Below are positions 34,579 to 45,191 of a stretch of DNA of 64,000 nt, one piece after another. The notes beneath the pieces were generated by a model, which searched no databases, had not been told where the DNA came from, and worked only from the letters and a program-made list of their open reading frames with translations. Made by a program: the position numbers and the translations under genes. The number at the start of each line of letters is the position of its first letter. Within the stretch, counting starts at the first letter, position 1. Source of the DNA: Neolentinus lepideus HHB14362 ss-1 (lineage: Eukaryota; Basidiomycota; Agaricomycetes; Gloeophyllales; Gloeophyllaceae). The stretch is from assembly GCA_001632425.1 (NCBI GenBank), contig KV425563.1, positions 93,339 through 157,338 on the forward strand. The letters are read 5' to 3'.

Positions 34579-35910
34579 ATGGCTACTTCGAAGAAGGATA
34601 AGTTGCCTGAAGTGCCCTGGACGGCCGACAACTGCCGTCTCACGTGGGATCTGCTTGGACAACTGGAGCTGGAGCTCAACTACAAGGTGCTCTTTGGCAA
34701 AAAGAACCCTGGGGAGGTGTGTTACAGCTATATAGTGGCACAGGTCTTGTTTGACTAGACGAACCATAGAGCACCTCGGGCATCAGCAAAACCGCTGTTT
34801 ACAAGCGGATCGCGCAGGCCGTGATTCCCGGATACTACGAAAAGGATCCGAAGATTGCTTGGGAACGAGTTAAGAGCACGACAGAGCGGTAAGCATGAAA
34901 CCCGAGTTCTCACGGTGGGTATACTCATAGTACTTCCACTAGAATGATAAGGATTTACAAGAGTCATGCTGCAAAGCTGCGTCAACCGTGTGGCGGACTG
35001 CGTGATGCAGAGGCGGAGGATAGCACCCAGGAGTATTTAAACCTCTATATCCCCGCGGACGGCCCTTCCGACACGACAGAGGAAAAGGAGAAGAATCTGT
35101 GGTGTAAGTATCATTAGCATCGGTTTCAGGCATCTCTGACACTCTAGCTAGATGCCATTGTCGCTGAGTGGCCTTTCTTTCCTCGATTCCACAAGATTCT
35201 GGCCGGGTGCCCGAATGTTACGCCCATAGCGTCATGTACCGGTCCAAATGGTGCAAAGACTCTCCATGTACAGTCCCCTAGTTCCCGCCCTGACAGCTTG
35301 CGATCAGACATTGAAACGCAACGAGAGCTGCGAACTCTGTTGAGGGAACTCGGCAAATCACCACAAGATGTGTGCGGCATTTCTCTCGAAGACGTCCTTG
35401 ACCTTACTGAGCGCCAGCAGCCTGCTGATGTGATCCGAGCACCATCATCCACCCCCGGAGGAAAGAAGAACACTCAACCGGAGCAGCCCGTCGGTCAGCC
35501 TCGGCTGCCGAAGGTCTCAAAGATGGCTGCGGCTGTATTGAATAATGACATGGAGACTCCCGGGGCGACAAAGAAGGCCAGCTATAAGCGTACGATTGAG
35601 GAAACTGTCCTTGATATAAATCAGTGCGTGTGGTGCTTGGGATTCTTATGTCCAATGCTGAATTTCATGTTCCAGTCAAATCATGATTGAGAGGAACAGA
35701 CGTGCAAGGGCGCTATTGAACTTGGAGAACCGTAAACTCCTCCTTGAGGAGTTGAAGGTTGGAGTGTGGTCGGTACAAGAGTACCGTGAGAAGGTTGAAT
35801 GTCTTGAGAAAGACAGTGATAGTGCTGTGACAGAGAACATGCTGCCACCAAGGGAACATTCTCTGCCATGGGATGAGTCTTGCTTTGACGACCATGTCCC
35901 CTTTGATTGA
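34579..35910 (+). CDS. SANT/Myb-like DNA-binding protein, agaricomycete family
   Basis: Five exons: 34579-34716, 34770-34888, 34943-35103, 35152-35623, 35676-35910, giving 374 residues. The N-terminal third is a SANT-like trihelix: VPWTADNCRLTWDLL, then STSGISKTAVYKRIAQAV, then ERMIRIYKSHAAKLR. It is followed by the family block YLNLYIPADGPSDTTEEK and IVAEWPFFPRFHKILAGCP. A low-complexity middle and a C-terminal coiled coil (ERNRRARALLNLENRKLLLEE) complete it. This architecture is multi-copy in polypore genomes and resembles transposon-associated DNA-binding proteins, so it may derive from a mobile element. Past the TGA at 35908 the same frame stays open to 36112-36114 with a proline-rich coding-like sequence. 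Confidence 0.7.
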
Positions 35911-37694
35911 ATCATCCACAGTATTCGTCCAGATCCGGTTTCTCCTGGGTCCCTTCCATCCGACAATCCGTCGGCGCAAGACATACCGAGCCAAATTCCA
36001 CCTGCGCGTGGTGTTAATGTCATTCGACATCCTTCAGCAACGAAATGCCGCAGTAGGAGACAAACAAGACCCATGGGCGAATATCGAATATCGAGGGGTA
36101 CGAAGATGGATTAGATCCGATGGTCGAAACAGAGACACGGATAGAAACAGTCGAAGCTCTAGATCAGCAGTAGACCGTCTGGAAGATTAAAATATTGGTA
36201 TAACCAACACCACATGGAACTGGCAAAGACGGCAGCCACGGATAGCGCTCAAGAGGTCGCTCCGAGACTCATGAAGCTCGCGGAAGAGTGGTAAGCTTTG
36301 TCTGTAACTTCGCAAATGAACACTCTAGTCTCGTATATATTCGACTCCACCAAGATCTGAGTCCAGTCGACTGATTCCTCTGCACGGGTATTGGACGACC
36401 CATGAAATTAAGTGTTATTTTCCCAGTCAAATCGGTACAGGGCAGTTGTTCGGACACTCTCGTGCATGAAAAGAACATCCCCCCAGGTTGGGTGCGGAGC
36501 GACGGGGCTTCAGTGAGTATTAAGCCTATACGAATTGCAGAAGGAGTTAAGTAAGGTAAGTCGGGGGCGGGGGGGCGGGGGGGCAGATCACAATCACGGT
36601 TACGTGTCAAACGATATTGAATCCCACACTCTGTAGAAATGCATTTCCTTGCGGTGACGCTAACCTGCCAAACTGAAGAGCTCGGCGGAGAGTTCGATCG
36701 CTCTGCGCAAGTACTTCTTGAAGCTGAAGGGGTCCACGGGATTCCTTCGGCATTTCTGGATCGCCTGAAGGGTTGTCAAAGTGAAAGACAGTGTGTTCGT
36801 CCGAGATTAGTCGGCAATAGAGCTAAACAATCAGCACTCGACGATTTTGATGGCAGGGGAAAAGCTCGCAACGGCAGCGTTTCTAGACGTTACCCAGCGC
36901 CAAGAGACATTATTATGATCCTCGTATTTGCGTAAGGTTACGAACTCCTGCCAGAAACATCTGCGTGCTATACCACTTTCATAATACATATACGAACTCC
37001 ATAATGGTACTGGCTCACTACGTATAGACTATTGCTGGACAAGGATGACGCGAGGCACGAGCGGCTCAGACTTATGTCGAGCCAAGCTAAGAGAGCGTGC
37101 GAATGGGCCATGCGCGCTGAGCACGTGTCCGCAATGTGGCGTGCACCATTCTGGCTTCGATTCGGGCTCAGCGCGCCCTCATCTTTTTCTTTCCCCATTA
37201 CGCGTCGCTCGCCAGCTGGGCTCGACGCCGCGTCCTTTTCGTCCCGCCCACCTCCCTTTCACTCCTGTTCTGGCGGTTGGGTGTAGCCCAGATTTCGCCG
37301 CGCCGCAAACAGCGCGCGGTGTGGCTTCGCCTCTCCGACCCTGAGTCTCGGGTTCCGGGTTCCGGCTTGCCTCATCCCCGGTGCCACATCGCTAGCCACC
37401 GCGGGGATTGTTGGTCACGTGCCTGCTCCATGCCGATCACGTGCTTGCCACCGGCTTCGCCGGCCCGAGCCTCCCCCCAACCCACGGAAATCGTACCTAG
37501 CCTCGAGCTGCGGTCGATTTCCTGACTGTCGTTCCATTACATACGTACTCTACATTCCACTTCCCCCCATTACGGTACAGCACCTTAGCTTGGACCTCTA
37601 TAACCTGAGACCACAGAGTCCTTGATTCTCGTTCTGGTACCGCCAAACAGAGCTATCCGCAGGCTTCTAGAGCCGTTAACTTTACCATCAGGAG
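35911..37694. other. Intergenic with a GC-rich island
   Basis: 35911-36114 is the in-frame continuation of the SANT-like gene. About 37030-37500 is strongly GC-rich compared with its flanks and contains CACGTG at 37122-37127, 37416-37421 and 37438-37443. ORFs across it have no recognised family. It could be a promoter island or a piece of a retroelement. Confidence 0.4.
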
Positions 37695-38989
37695 CTATGC
37701 ATGATCACTCGGCTGCATGAGGGCACCGGTCTCTCCCTCTCTTTCGAGACGCTCGTAATACTCAGCAGCGCCACAAGCATGAAGAACCTTGGCGAAGGCA
37801 GCGGGAATTCTGAGAAGCTCAGGGTCGGGAGGCTCCACACCCAATTCTGCTACAGACCGGAATGTGACGTCGACGTCCTTCCGTGCAGCGTTGAGAATTA
37901 CTCCGGGTGTGATAGCACGAACTGAGTACTTGTGAGGTGCATCTGGGTACTAATTGGATGTTAGTCTTAGGCCGTGGTAATCACAGACGAGGACCCACAG
38001 CTTGGAAGTAGATCTTGAAATGTCCAAAGTAGTTTTAGACTCGAGGGGACAGGAAGATAGCATTTCTGGGGAAATTGATCTTGGCTCCAGCGAGATTTTC
38101 GATATCGAAGTGTGTCCAACTTCTCAACATATCCCAGGTTTTGCAGCGTGTTTCTGTCTCAAATATAAAATGAAGGATCATGAAACCAATAGTTATCTCG
38201 TAGGTACTAAACTGTTCCTCGAGCTATTATCGTCATCGAAATTATTGAAAGAGAGGAAGATGATGTGAGTAGCTTGGAGCCGGAGATATGCCAGAGCCAC
38301 AGGGACCTTTTGTCCAGTGGCACCCAAATTTTCGGCACATGACGCGTCCATATGACCAGTAACGGGACATCTGTAATTTTCTCGTCTCCGAACCTACAAA
38401 GTCTTAACGTAGCCAATGAAACCAATATCATAACTCACGCTGTCTCGCAGCTTGCCTTGTTCGGAAAGATTGGTCTTTTCGATTTTCGGAGCGGTCCCAT
38501 CAAAGTGTGGAGTTGGACCGCTACTAGGTTGGGTTATACGCTTTAAAGAAATGGCCAGAACTGGCTGGTAATGCGTCAGAGTGCATAGTGCAACGAAAAA
38601 GGGATACGAGACAGACTCGGAAAAAATAAATAGTCCAGCCAGGCCTCAGCAACGTTTACTACAGCGTTTTCTGTGATAGCATCCGTCTTGACTGCATGCT
38701 CCGCGATGTGCAGAACAACAGCGACATGGCGGCGCTCGTTTTCATTCGGAGCATGTTCGATCATTGCATCTAGAAGTTTAGCGAGATCGACCTTTCTATT
38801 TGCTGCACGTAGGCGTTCTCGGTGGCGTTGAATAATGTGCATCCGCGCGTCAGAGCATAGCTCGTCGGTAAAAGGGTCTGCTGCTTCGTAGACTTGAAAG
38901 TATTCGTCAGTAGAGCAAGAGATAATACCACAAATCAAGCTAATTGAGCCGGCAACACTAGCATCTGATCTGGACCGGCGATGAGACAT
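37695..38989 (-). pseudogene. Fungal HNH-domain protein with an in-frame stop
   Basis: Five exons from 38989 down: 38989-38608, 38560-38439, 38393-38213, 38153-37999, 37949-37695, totalling 365 codons with all junctions in frame. The N-terminal helical region (KLLDAMIEHAPNENERRHVA) and the HNH region (RCPVTGHMDAS, LQATHIIFLSFNNF, TWDMLRSWTHFDIENLAG, INFPRNAIFLSPRV) match the large agaricomycete HNH family. A single TAA lies at 38035-38033, immediately after SPRV and before NYFGHFKIYF, at or next to the place where relatives have the final HNH histidine. The coding signal continues normally after it (YPDAPHKYSVRAITPG). Likely a recently inactivated gene; a sequencing error is possible. Confidence 0.75.
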
Positions 38990-41480
38990 GGTGCTGAAGT
39001 TAAAAGAAAAACAGGGGGTTTTGCCACAGTTGTACGGATTCGGCTTGCGCCGAGCTCACGCCGGGTGGCTGAAGCCCCTAGTCAAGCGATATGTACACTG
39101 TACATTGGCAAAAGACGGCGTATCTCAGTATAGCGCACACATTGACTGCTTACAACCGTCATGACATTCCGTCGCGCTCCCCTCACACACGTCCTCGAGA
39201 GCTAGCGCTCCAGAAGAAAGTCGGTACCTGGTAAATTATCGTAAGACAAAGAACTGGTAGCTTACCGGTAACTTACCAGGAGAGATGTAGGTAGTAGAGG
39301 TCAGAAATATTCTACAGGGATTGCCGCAGTAGATGGCGACGATCCAGATGATAATGAACGCAGGTGGTTGTAATTGGATGAGCCAACGAGCGAGCCAATC
39401 GTGGCCTTGTCCGTCCACGACATCGACTGTCGAAGCTGGACATAGTGCAACGCTCTACCAAAAGAAAAAATTAGGTGTTCATCAGCCGGTCATTTAAAGT
39501 CTTCAAATTGATGTCATCCAATTAGTCAGTAACACTGGGCGTTGACGAAGCTGTCCTTCACTATTCAGTCTCTCGTCACTCTAAATGCTCCCAAAGCGGT
39601 ACCAGCGACACAATATCTGAAGTCAGGAGTATAAACAATACATTCCAGAGCTCAGATGTCGGTATGGCGTCCATTACGTCGTTGTGCTGACCGCATGAGA
39701 TCTGGGACCAGTTTGCCCGCGGGTGCAGTACTCCAGTCCGCCTAGTCGTGGACATTATGACTGTCGGACCATAGTGAGTAAGGTGCAACACGTCGGTGAC
39801 AAGCTGATGCCGTTTGGCACGATCTCCAGACGAGTCGACTCAACAGAAACAGCAGACTCTCAGGGGTAATCGCCCGGATGCGGAGCCGTGCAGAAGCCCT
39901 GAGTAGGACTTTGTGTGGCGCGTGGCCTTGTGGAACAGCACAATGGTGACCTGCATGTTTGGGAATTAAAGACAGCCGTTCAGGCGACTCAGACGGCGTG
40001 TTTCAGAGGGTGCACACCGACTACATGGAATGCACCATGTCCAAGAGGGGCATTAAGGCAAATGTCTTCACGATCCTCCGGTCAGGCAGAGGATGAGAGC
40101 TAAACAGGTGAAGATTAGTTACTTAGGCTATTCAGTAGAGAATTGACGCACCGGCAAACAGTCGATACATTCTATCACTTCGTCAGATTCTGTCGCAGAA
40201 GCTTAGAACCCTCTTATCACAGTAGGAAGTGTTCATGGGGGGCTTTCTGCAGCGACGCATCCGGTCTGCATATCGTAGCAGTCGGTAATACTCCGTATTG
40301 TGTGCCATTCCGTGGCTCGTACATAGTCTAGAGCGCCAGGATAGACCAAAATGACGAGTCTTTGACGTCCTATCAGAAGTCCTGAAAGTAGCGTACTTGG
40401 AATACATTGCGCAAAGTGCACGTTGAGCTACGAAACAATTATTGAGTCTTGTATTTACCAGCAAAGGCGGATGGAGATGCTTACCCACTGGTAGACTTCC
40501 TGAACGGTCGTTGGTCATGACTGACGTTTCGGTTGGTGCCTCCGAGAAGTTTGAGAGTGGGAGAACGATTCTGGGACAGATGCTGGTATGCACCCGTTCA
40601 TATATACCTTTGGAAGAGCTCTCGTGCCACAGGCACATTGACCAAGGAGCATCAAGTCAAAGCGTCGTCGCCACTCGGTCTATGAATAGAAGATATCGTC
40701 AATTGGAACGGATTAGACAGAGTAGCTTTGGCCTCAATTGTGGCCCCTCTCAACGGGCAAGTCGGCGCCCACACACTTCACGATTAACATATATGATATA
40801 CTAACCTTTCGCTGAGTTACTGCTGCTTTAACGTAGAAGCATACCTTCTATGAGGAACGACTTGTGACAGACTACAGTTACACCCTCAGCGGTGTTTCTG
40901 TAAGTTTAACTGGGTGAGGGGAAAGTGTCGCGTGCTACAAGTCCACGGTCATGGTCACGTGATGTACGTGTCGTGCAAGTATCTCGACAGCTCTCCATTT
41001 CAACAGAACTGGTGCTGGATTGGTCAGGATGGCCTCTTTGTATCTGACTATGTCGTGATTGTGTGTGATAGACATTCCACAATACTTTCATCATGCATAC
41101 TGAAATAAACACACCTCGAGCAGCCCAGGTACTTCCAAACTCATTAATCTTGTCCCGCACAACGTGTATGAGCGTTAGTTGCACAGACATACCCTATTTC
41201 AAGTTGCACACTCTCACAGACCTCTTCTATGGCTCCTCGTGTCATGTAGCGAACATTCCCGGTGTTTCGCCATCCCCATCGAAGACATATGTGCCTTCTA
41301 ACCTTTGTGGTTTCGTCGATGGCATCGATAACTGCTTTGCCGGTTTCTCCGGGCCGGGTGGCCGGTCCGGTCCTAGGTTAAACCATCAGCGTCGGTGTCG
41401 TCATCGAGTGCACCATCACATATAAACCATCGCTTAATAGATGACCTGTAATTCTCTCCCTGCCGACCACTTCATTCACC
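38990..41480. other. Intergenic, 2.5 kb
   Basis: No gene supported. Contains a third copy of the 16/17-base motif near 40391. ORFs at 40183-40804 on both strands overlap and show no known domain. CATATAAACC at about 41418 may be the TATA element of the aldo-keto reductase. Confidence 0.4.
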
Positions 41481-42674
41481 ATGTCTTTCGGAAAGGCCAT
41501 CACTCTCAACTCTGGCGCGACCATCCCCCAGATTGGTTTGGGAACCTGGTTGTCAAAACCCAATGAAGTCGAGAACGCCGTCGAGATCGCGGTGAAGAAC
41601 GGCTACCGCCACCTCGACCTCGCGCGGGTCTACCAGAACCAGGATGAGGTCGGTCGTGCGCTGAAGAAGGTCATTCCCAGCGTCGTCAAACGCGAGGACC
41701 TCTTCATCACCTCCAAGCTCTGGAACTCGTCGCACAAGCCCGAGAACGTCGAGAAGGAGCTCGACGAAACGCTCGCTCAGCTCGGCATTGAGTACCTTGA
41801 TCTATACCGTAAGTGGCTCCTTATTGTTTTCTGAATCAATTTTTATTTCCGTACATTCAGTCGTCCATTGGCCTGTTGCCTTCGCGCCCGGTCAGGGCCT
41901 GTTCCCCAAGCACCCCTCCAAGGAAGGCGAAGTCGACCTGGACCTCTCCACCTCGCTCGTTGACACATGGAAGGCGGTGATCGAGCTCCCGAAGACGGGC
42001 AAGGTCCGGTCCGTCGGTGTCTCCAACTTCACCATCGAGCAGCTCAAGGGCATCATCGCTGCGACCGGCGTCAAGCCCGCCGCGAACCAGATCGAGGCGC
42101 ATCCGCTTTTGCCGCAGGATGACTTGGTGGAATTTTCCAGGAAGGAGGGGATCCATTTGACTGCGTACTCACCGTTGGGGAACAACCGTAAGCTTTGCGT
42201 TCGAGTGAAGGGTGACCATTGACATACCTATTTGTGCAGTGGTCGGCAAGCCCAAGCTCACGGACTATCCCGTCGTTCAGGAAATTGCCAAGAAACTCGG
42301 CGCCACGACCGCCCAGGTTCTCGTCGCCTGGGGCGTCTACCGTGGCTACTCTGTCATCCCCAAGTCTGTCCAAGAAGGTGTGTTGCTCCGTTCCTTTATT
42401 GTCGTGAGGAATACTGACCATCTTGCTCAGGGCGTATTATATCGAACTTCAAACAGATTGAGCTCAGTAAGGCGGATTATGACGAGATCACGAAGATCGG
42501 TCACGCACAGCACACCCGGTACGTCTTGATTTCTTTACTTCGCTCCCTGATATACTAATTCCTTCCTGTCGATGTAGCTTCAATATTCCATACAACTACT
42601 CACCGCGGTGGGACATCGACGTCTTCGGCGAGCCCGAGGAGAAGAATGCCACCAACAAGGTCAAGATCCAGTAA
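41481..42674 (+). CDS. Aldo-keto reductase
   Basis: Five exons: 41481-41808, 41861-42187, 42240-42377, 42431-42518, 42578-42674, giving 325 residues, the standard AKR length. The barrel enzyme keeps the catalytic tetrad Asp46, Tyr51, Lys79 (FITSKLWN) and His112 (LVHWP). The NADPH-binding end is recognisable (SVIPKSV, then ISNFKQIEL). The motif around Asp46 is HLDLARVY instead of the usual HIDTAxxY. Closest functional relatives are fungal glycerol, xylose and aldehyde reductases of the AKR1 to AKR5 type. It is cytosolic and the substrate is unknown. No pathway neighbours. Introns are 52-59 bases. Confidence 0.95.
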
Positions 42675-42963
42675 ACGCTGATTTTAGCTCTGGTCACAAG
42701 CTTGTTATGAGGTTGGTGGAGGCCCTGTAATTAGGTCGCAGTGTGGGGACGTGTAGGAGTATTTAATCGTAGAGGTCAAATTAAATAAACGCCCTTGCTT
42801 CAGCTTGGTTGTCTGGGCTCACTGATTGGAGTCCTGAAATGTCTTGAATTGTCGCAGGCCTTTCTCCAGACGACGAAGATATGTGAATCACCTCGATATC
42901 TACAACGTGGGCCGTGTTGTCCGTGACCTACCGCTTGGCACACGAGAGAGATATAGCGTCGTA

Positions 42964-43362
42964 TTACTGCTGTTTTTGGAACGTAAGGCGCGGCGCGGCT
43001 TTTCGCACGCAAAACGGCCTCCCGAATAGAAAAATCTGTAGCGGCCTCCACAGTGCTTGTGCATGCGTAGAAATTTGTACACATTTTTTTATTATATCAA
43101 AAAAAATTCTGAGAATGAAAGAACAGGGAAAATCTTGCTAGAAACAATTGCTGTGTGAGGGTGCCCCATTCCTACACCTTTCAGCCTGCAGAGGTCCTGT
43201 GCTTTCATGTATGAACCTGTTGTGCTCATGAGGACATGAGAGTATGTCTAGAAAATTGTTAAAAAAATCCCAGGGTGAGCAGCACACTTCTGGTATTTTG
43301 AAAGCCATGACAGGGTATTTCACTTTACTGCACTGTAGAAAGCCAATCAAACTTCATATTCA
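42964..43362 (+). repeat. 399-base inverted arm, left
   Basis: Starts TTACTGCTGTTTTTGGAACG and is matched by 43618-44016 in reverse complement with only a few substitutions and no net length change. It is more AT-rich than the genes nearby. Confidence 0.85.
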
Positions 43363-43617
43363 NNNNNNNNNNNNNNNNNNNNNNNNNNNNNNNNNNNNNN
43401 NNNNNNNNNNNNNNNNNNNNNNNNNNNNNNNNNNNNNNNNNNNNNNNNNNNNNNNNNNNNNNNNNNNNNNNNNNNNNNNNNNNNNNNNNNNNNNNNNNNN
43501 NNNNNNNNNNNNNNNNNNNNNNNNNNNNNNNNNNNNNNNNNNNNNNNNNNNNNNNNNNNNNNNNNNNNNNNNNNNNNNNNNNNNNNNNNNNNNNNNNNNN
43601 NNNNNNNNNNNNNNNNN
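43363..43617. other. Assembly gap (255 N)
   Basis: A run of N exactly between the two inverted arms. True length and content unknown. Confidence 0.99.
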
Positions 43618-44016
43618 TGAATATGAAGTTTGATTGGCTTTCTACAGTGCAGTAAAGTGAAATACCCTGTCATGGCTTTCAAAATACCAGAAGTGTGCTG
43701 CTCACCCTGGGATTTTTTTAACAATTTTCTAGACATACTCTCATGTCTTCATGAGCACAACAGGTTCATACATGAAAGCACAGGACCTCTGCAGGCTGAA
43801 AGGTGTAGAAATGGGGCACCCTCACACAACAATTGTTTCTAGCAAGATTTTCCCTGTTCTTTCATTCTCAGAATTTTCTTTGATATAATAAAAAAATGTG
43901 TACAAATTTCTACACATGCACAGGCACTATGGAGGCCGCTACAGATTTTTCTATTCAGGAGGCCATTTTGCGTGCGAAAAGCCGCATCGCGCCTTACGTT
44001 CCAAAAACAGCAGTAA
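43618..44016 (-). repeat. 399-base inverted arm, right
   Basis: Ends CCAAAAACAGCAGTAA, the mirror of the left arm start. Both arms have the same length, so the unit looks like a transposon with very long terminal inverted repeats. No clear target duplication is visible. Confidence 0.85.
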
Positions 44017-45191
44017 GCACCCTCTCGTAGCGAGATCGAGGGTAGAATCTTGCTAGGGCAGATAGGAGCCTCCTCAAGCAGTGCATGATCATGAGGCGTG
44101 CACAATCTGGATGCATATATCTTTTGGCGCTTAGCTCGCCACCGCCACAATATCAACATGTACAACTGTCTCCTCATCCTCTTTTGCCAATATGCATCTG
44201 TATCATAGCGGTGCAAGCGCCAGTCCCCGATTCCATAGAAATTGCGTGGCACTAGCAATGAATGCGTAGTTTTTCATAGCTATTGTACAGTGTATAGTGA
44301 ACACAAACAAGGATGAAAGTTGTTACAAGGATATTTATTAGAAGACTCCGGTCCATTATCCGCATTGGACAAATCAAAGTACTATATATATCGGTTTCAA
44401 CACCTAAAGGTCCGTGGTCCCCATTAGATATTCACGACAGGCCGACGAGCGAATAAAAGCATCACGACGACGGAGATGGCCGGGATGACTGCGCAGCGTA
44501 CTACTTAAGTGAGTTTTTCACACGAAGCACTCGAGCGTATAGGGCGCGTTCTCGTTTCTCCCTGACAGAACCCTCCCCCACTTACCGTGGGAGTCGGGGA
44601 AGGAGAACGATCGTGCGACGAAGTACCAATGTATTACTTACCTGTCTTGCCCTCGAGATTATCAGAAAACCTACTCGCCAAAAGGACATATATGCCTCGG
44701 GAGAGAAGGACGACTAATACCATACCAGTACGACGGTGCGATAGACTCCCTTAAAGGACTACTTCAGATCATGTTCACGTCCGCGAAGACATATTGTAGA
44801 CGATTCATGAGCGATTAAATAATGCTTCATCCAAGCTGACCATACGAGTATCAGAACGTAACGACACATAACGCGTTTCCCGCCAATTTCCGGACTGCAA
44901 GGCTTTCGGGATTCGCCGAATCGACATGGATTACACTGTATTAGTTACAACATCGCAGCAAACCAATTCAATCTGCTAATAACTATTTATACATGCTATA
45001 CTACACAATACAAAGCATTCAAGCAATACAACAAGACAGCGTAGCCGAACCGTAACCCATTGATCTCCGACGTGTGATGATGAGTAATATATACCTAGTT
45101 GCAATAGATGTTGTGGGGTCATGAACGTAGGTCAGCGAATAAGGTAAGCAGGGTGATGGGTAAAGTGTGATGGATAGCTGTGTGGGGGATA
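44017..45191. other. Intergenic, 1.2 kb
   Basis: No gene, tRNA or repeat recognised. Confidence 0.45.

Noticed and set aside
35873..36190. 105-codon plus ORF overlapping the end of the SANT-like gene
   Set aside because: It is in a different frame from the gene and from the coding-like continuation, and lacks any motif.
37136..37525. 129-codon ORF in the GC-rich island
   Set aside because: GC-rich DNA is stop-poor in all frames; three overlapping ORFs there show no domain.
43244..43736. ORFs spanning the N run
   Set aside because: Created by reading through unknown bases; the two are mirror images from the inverted arms.
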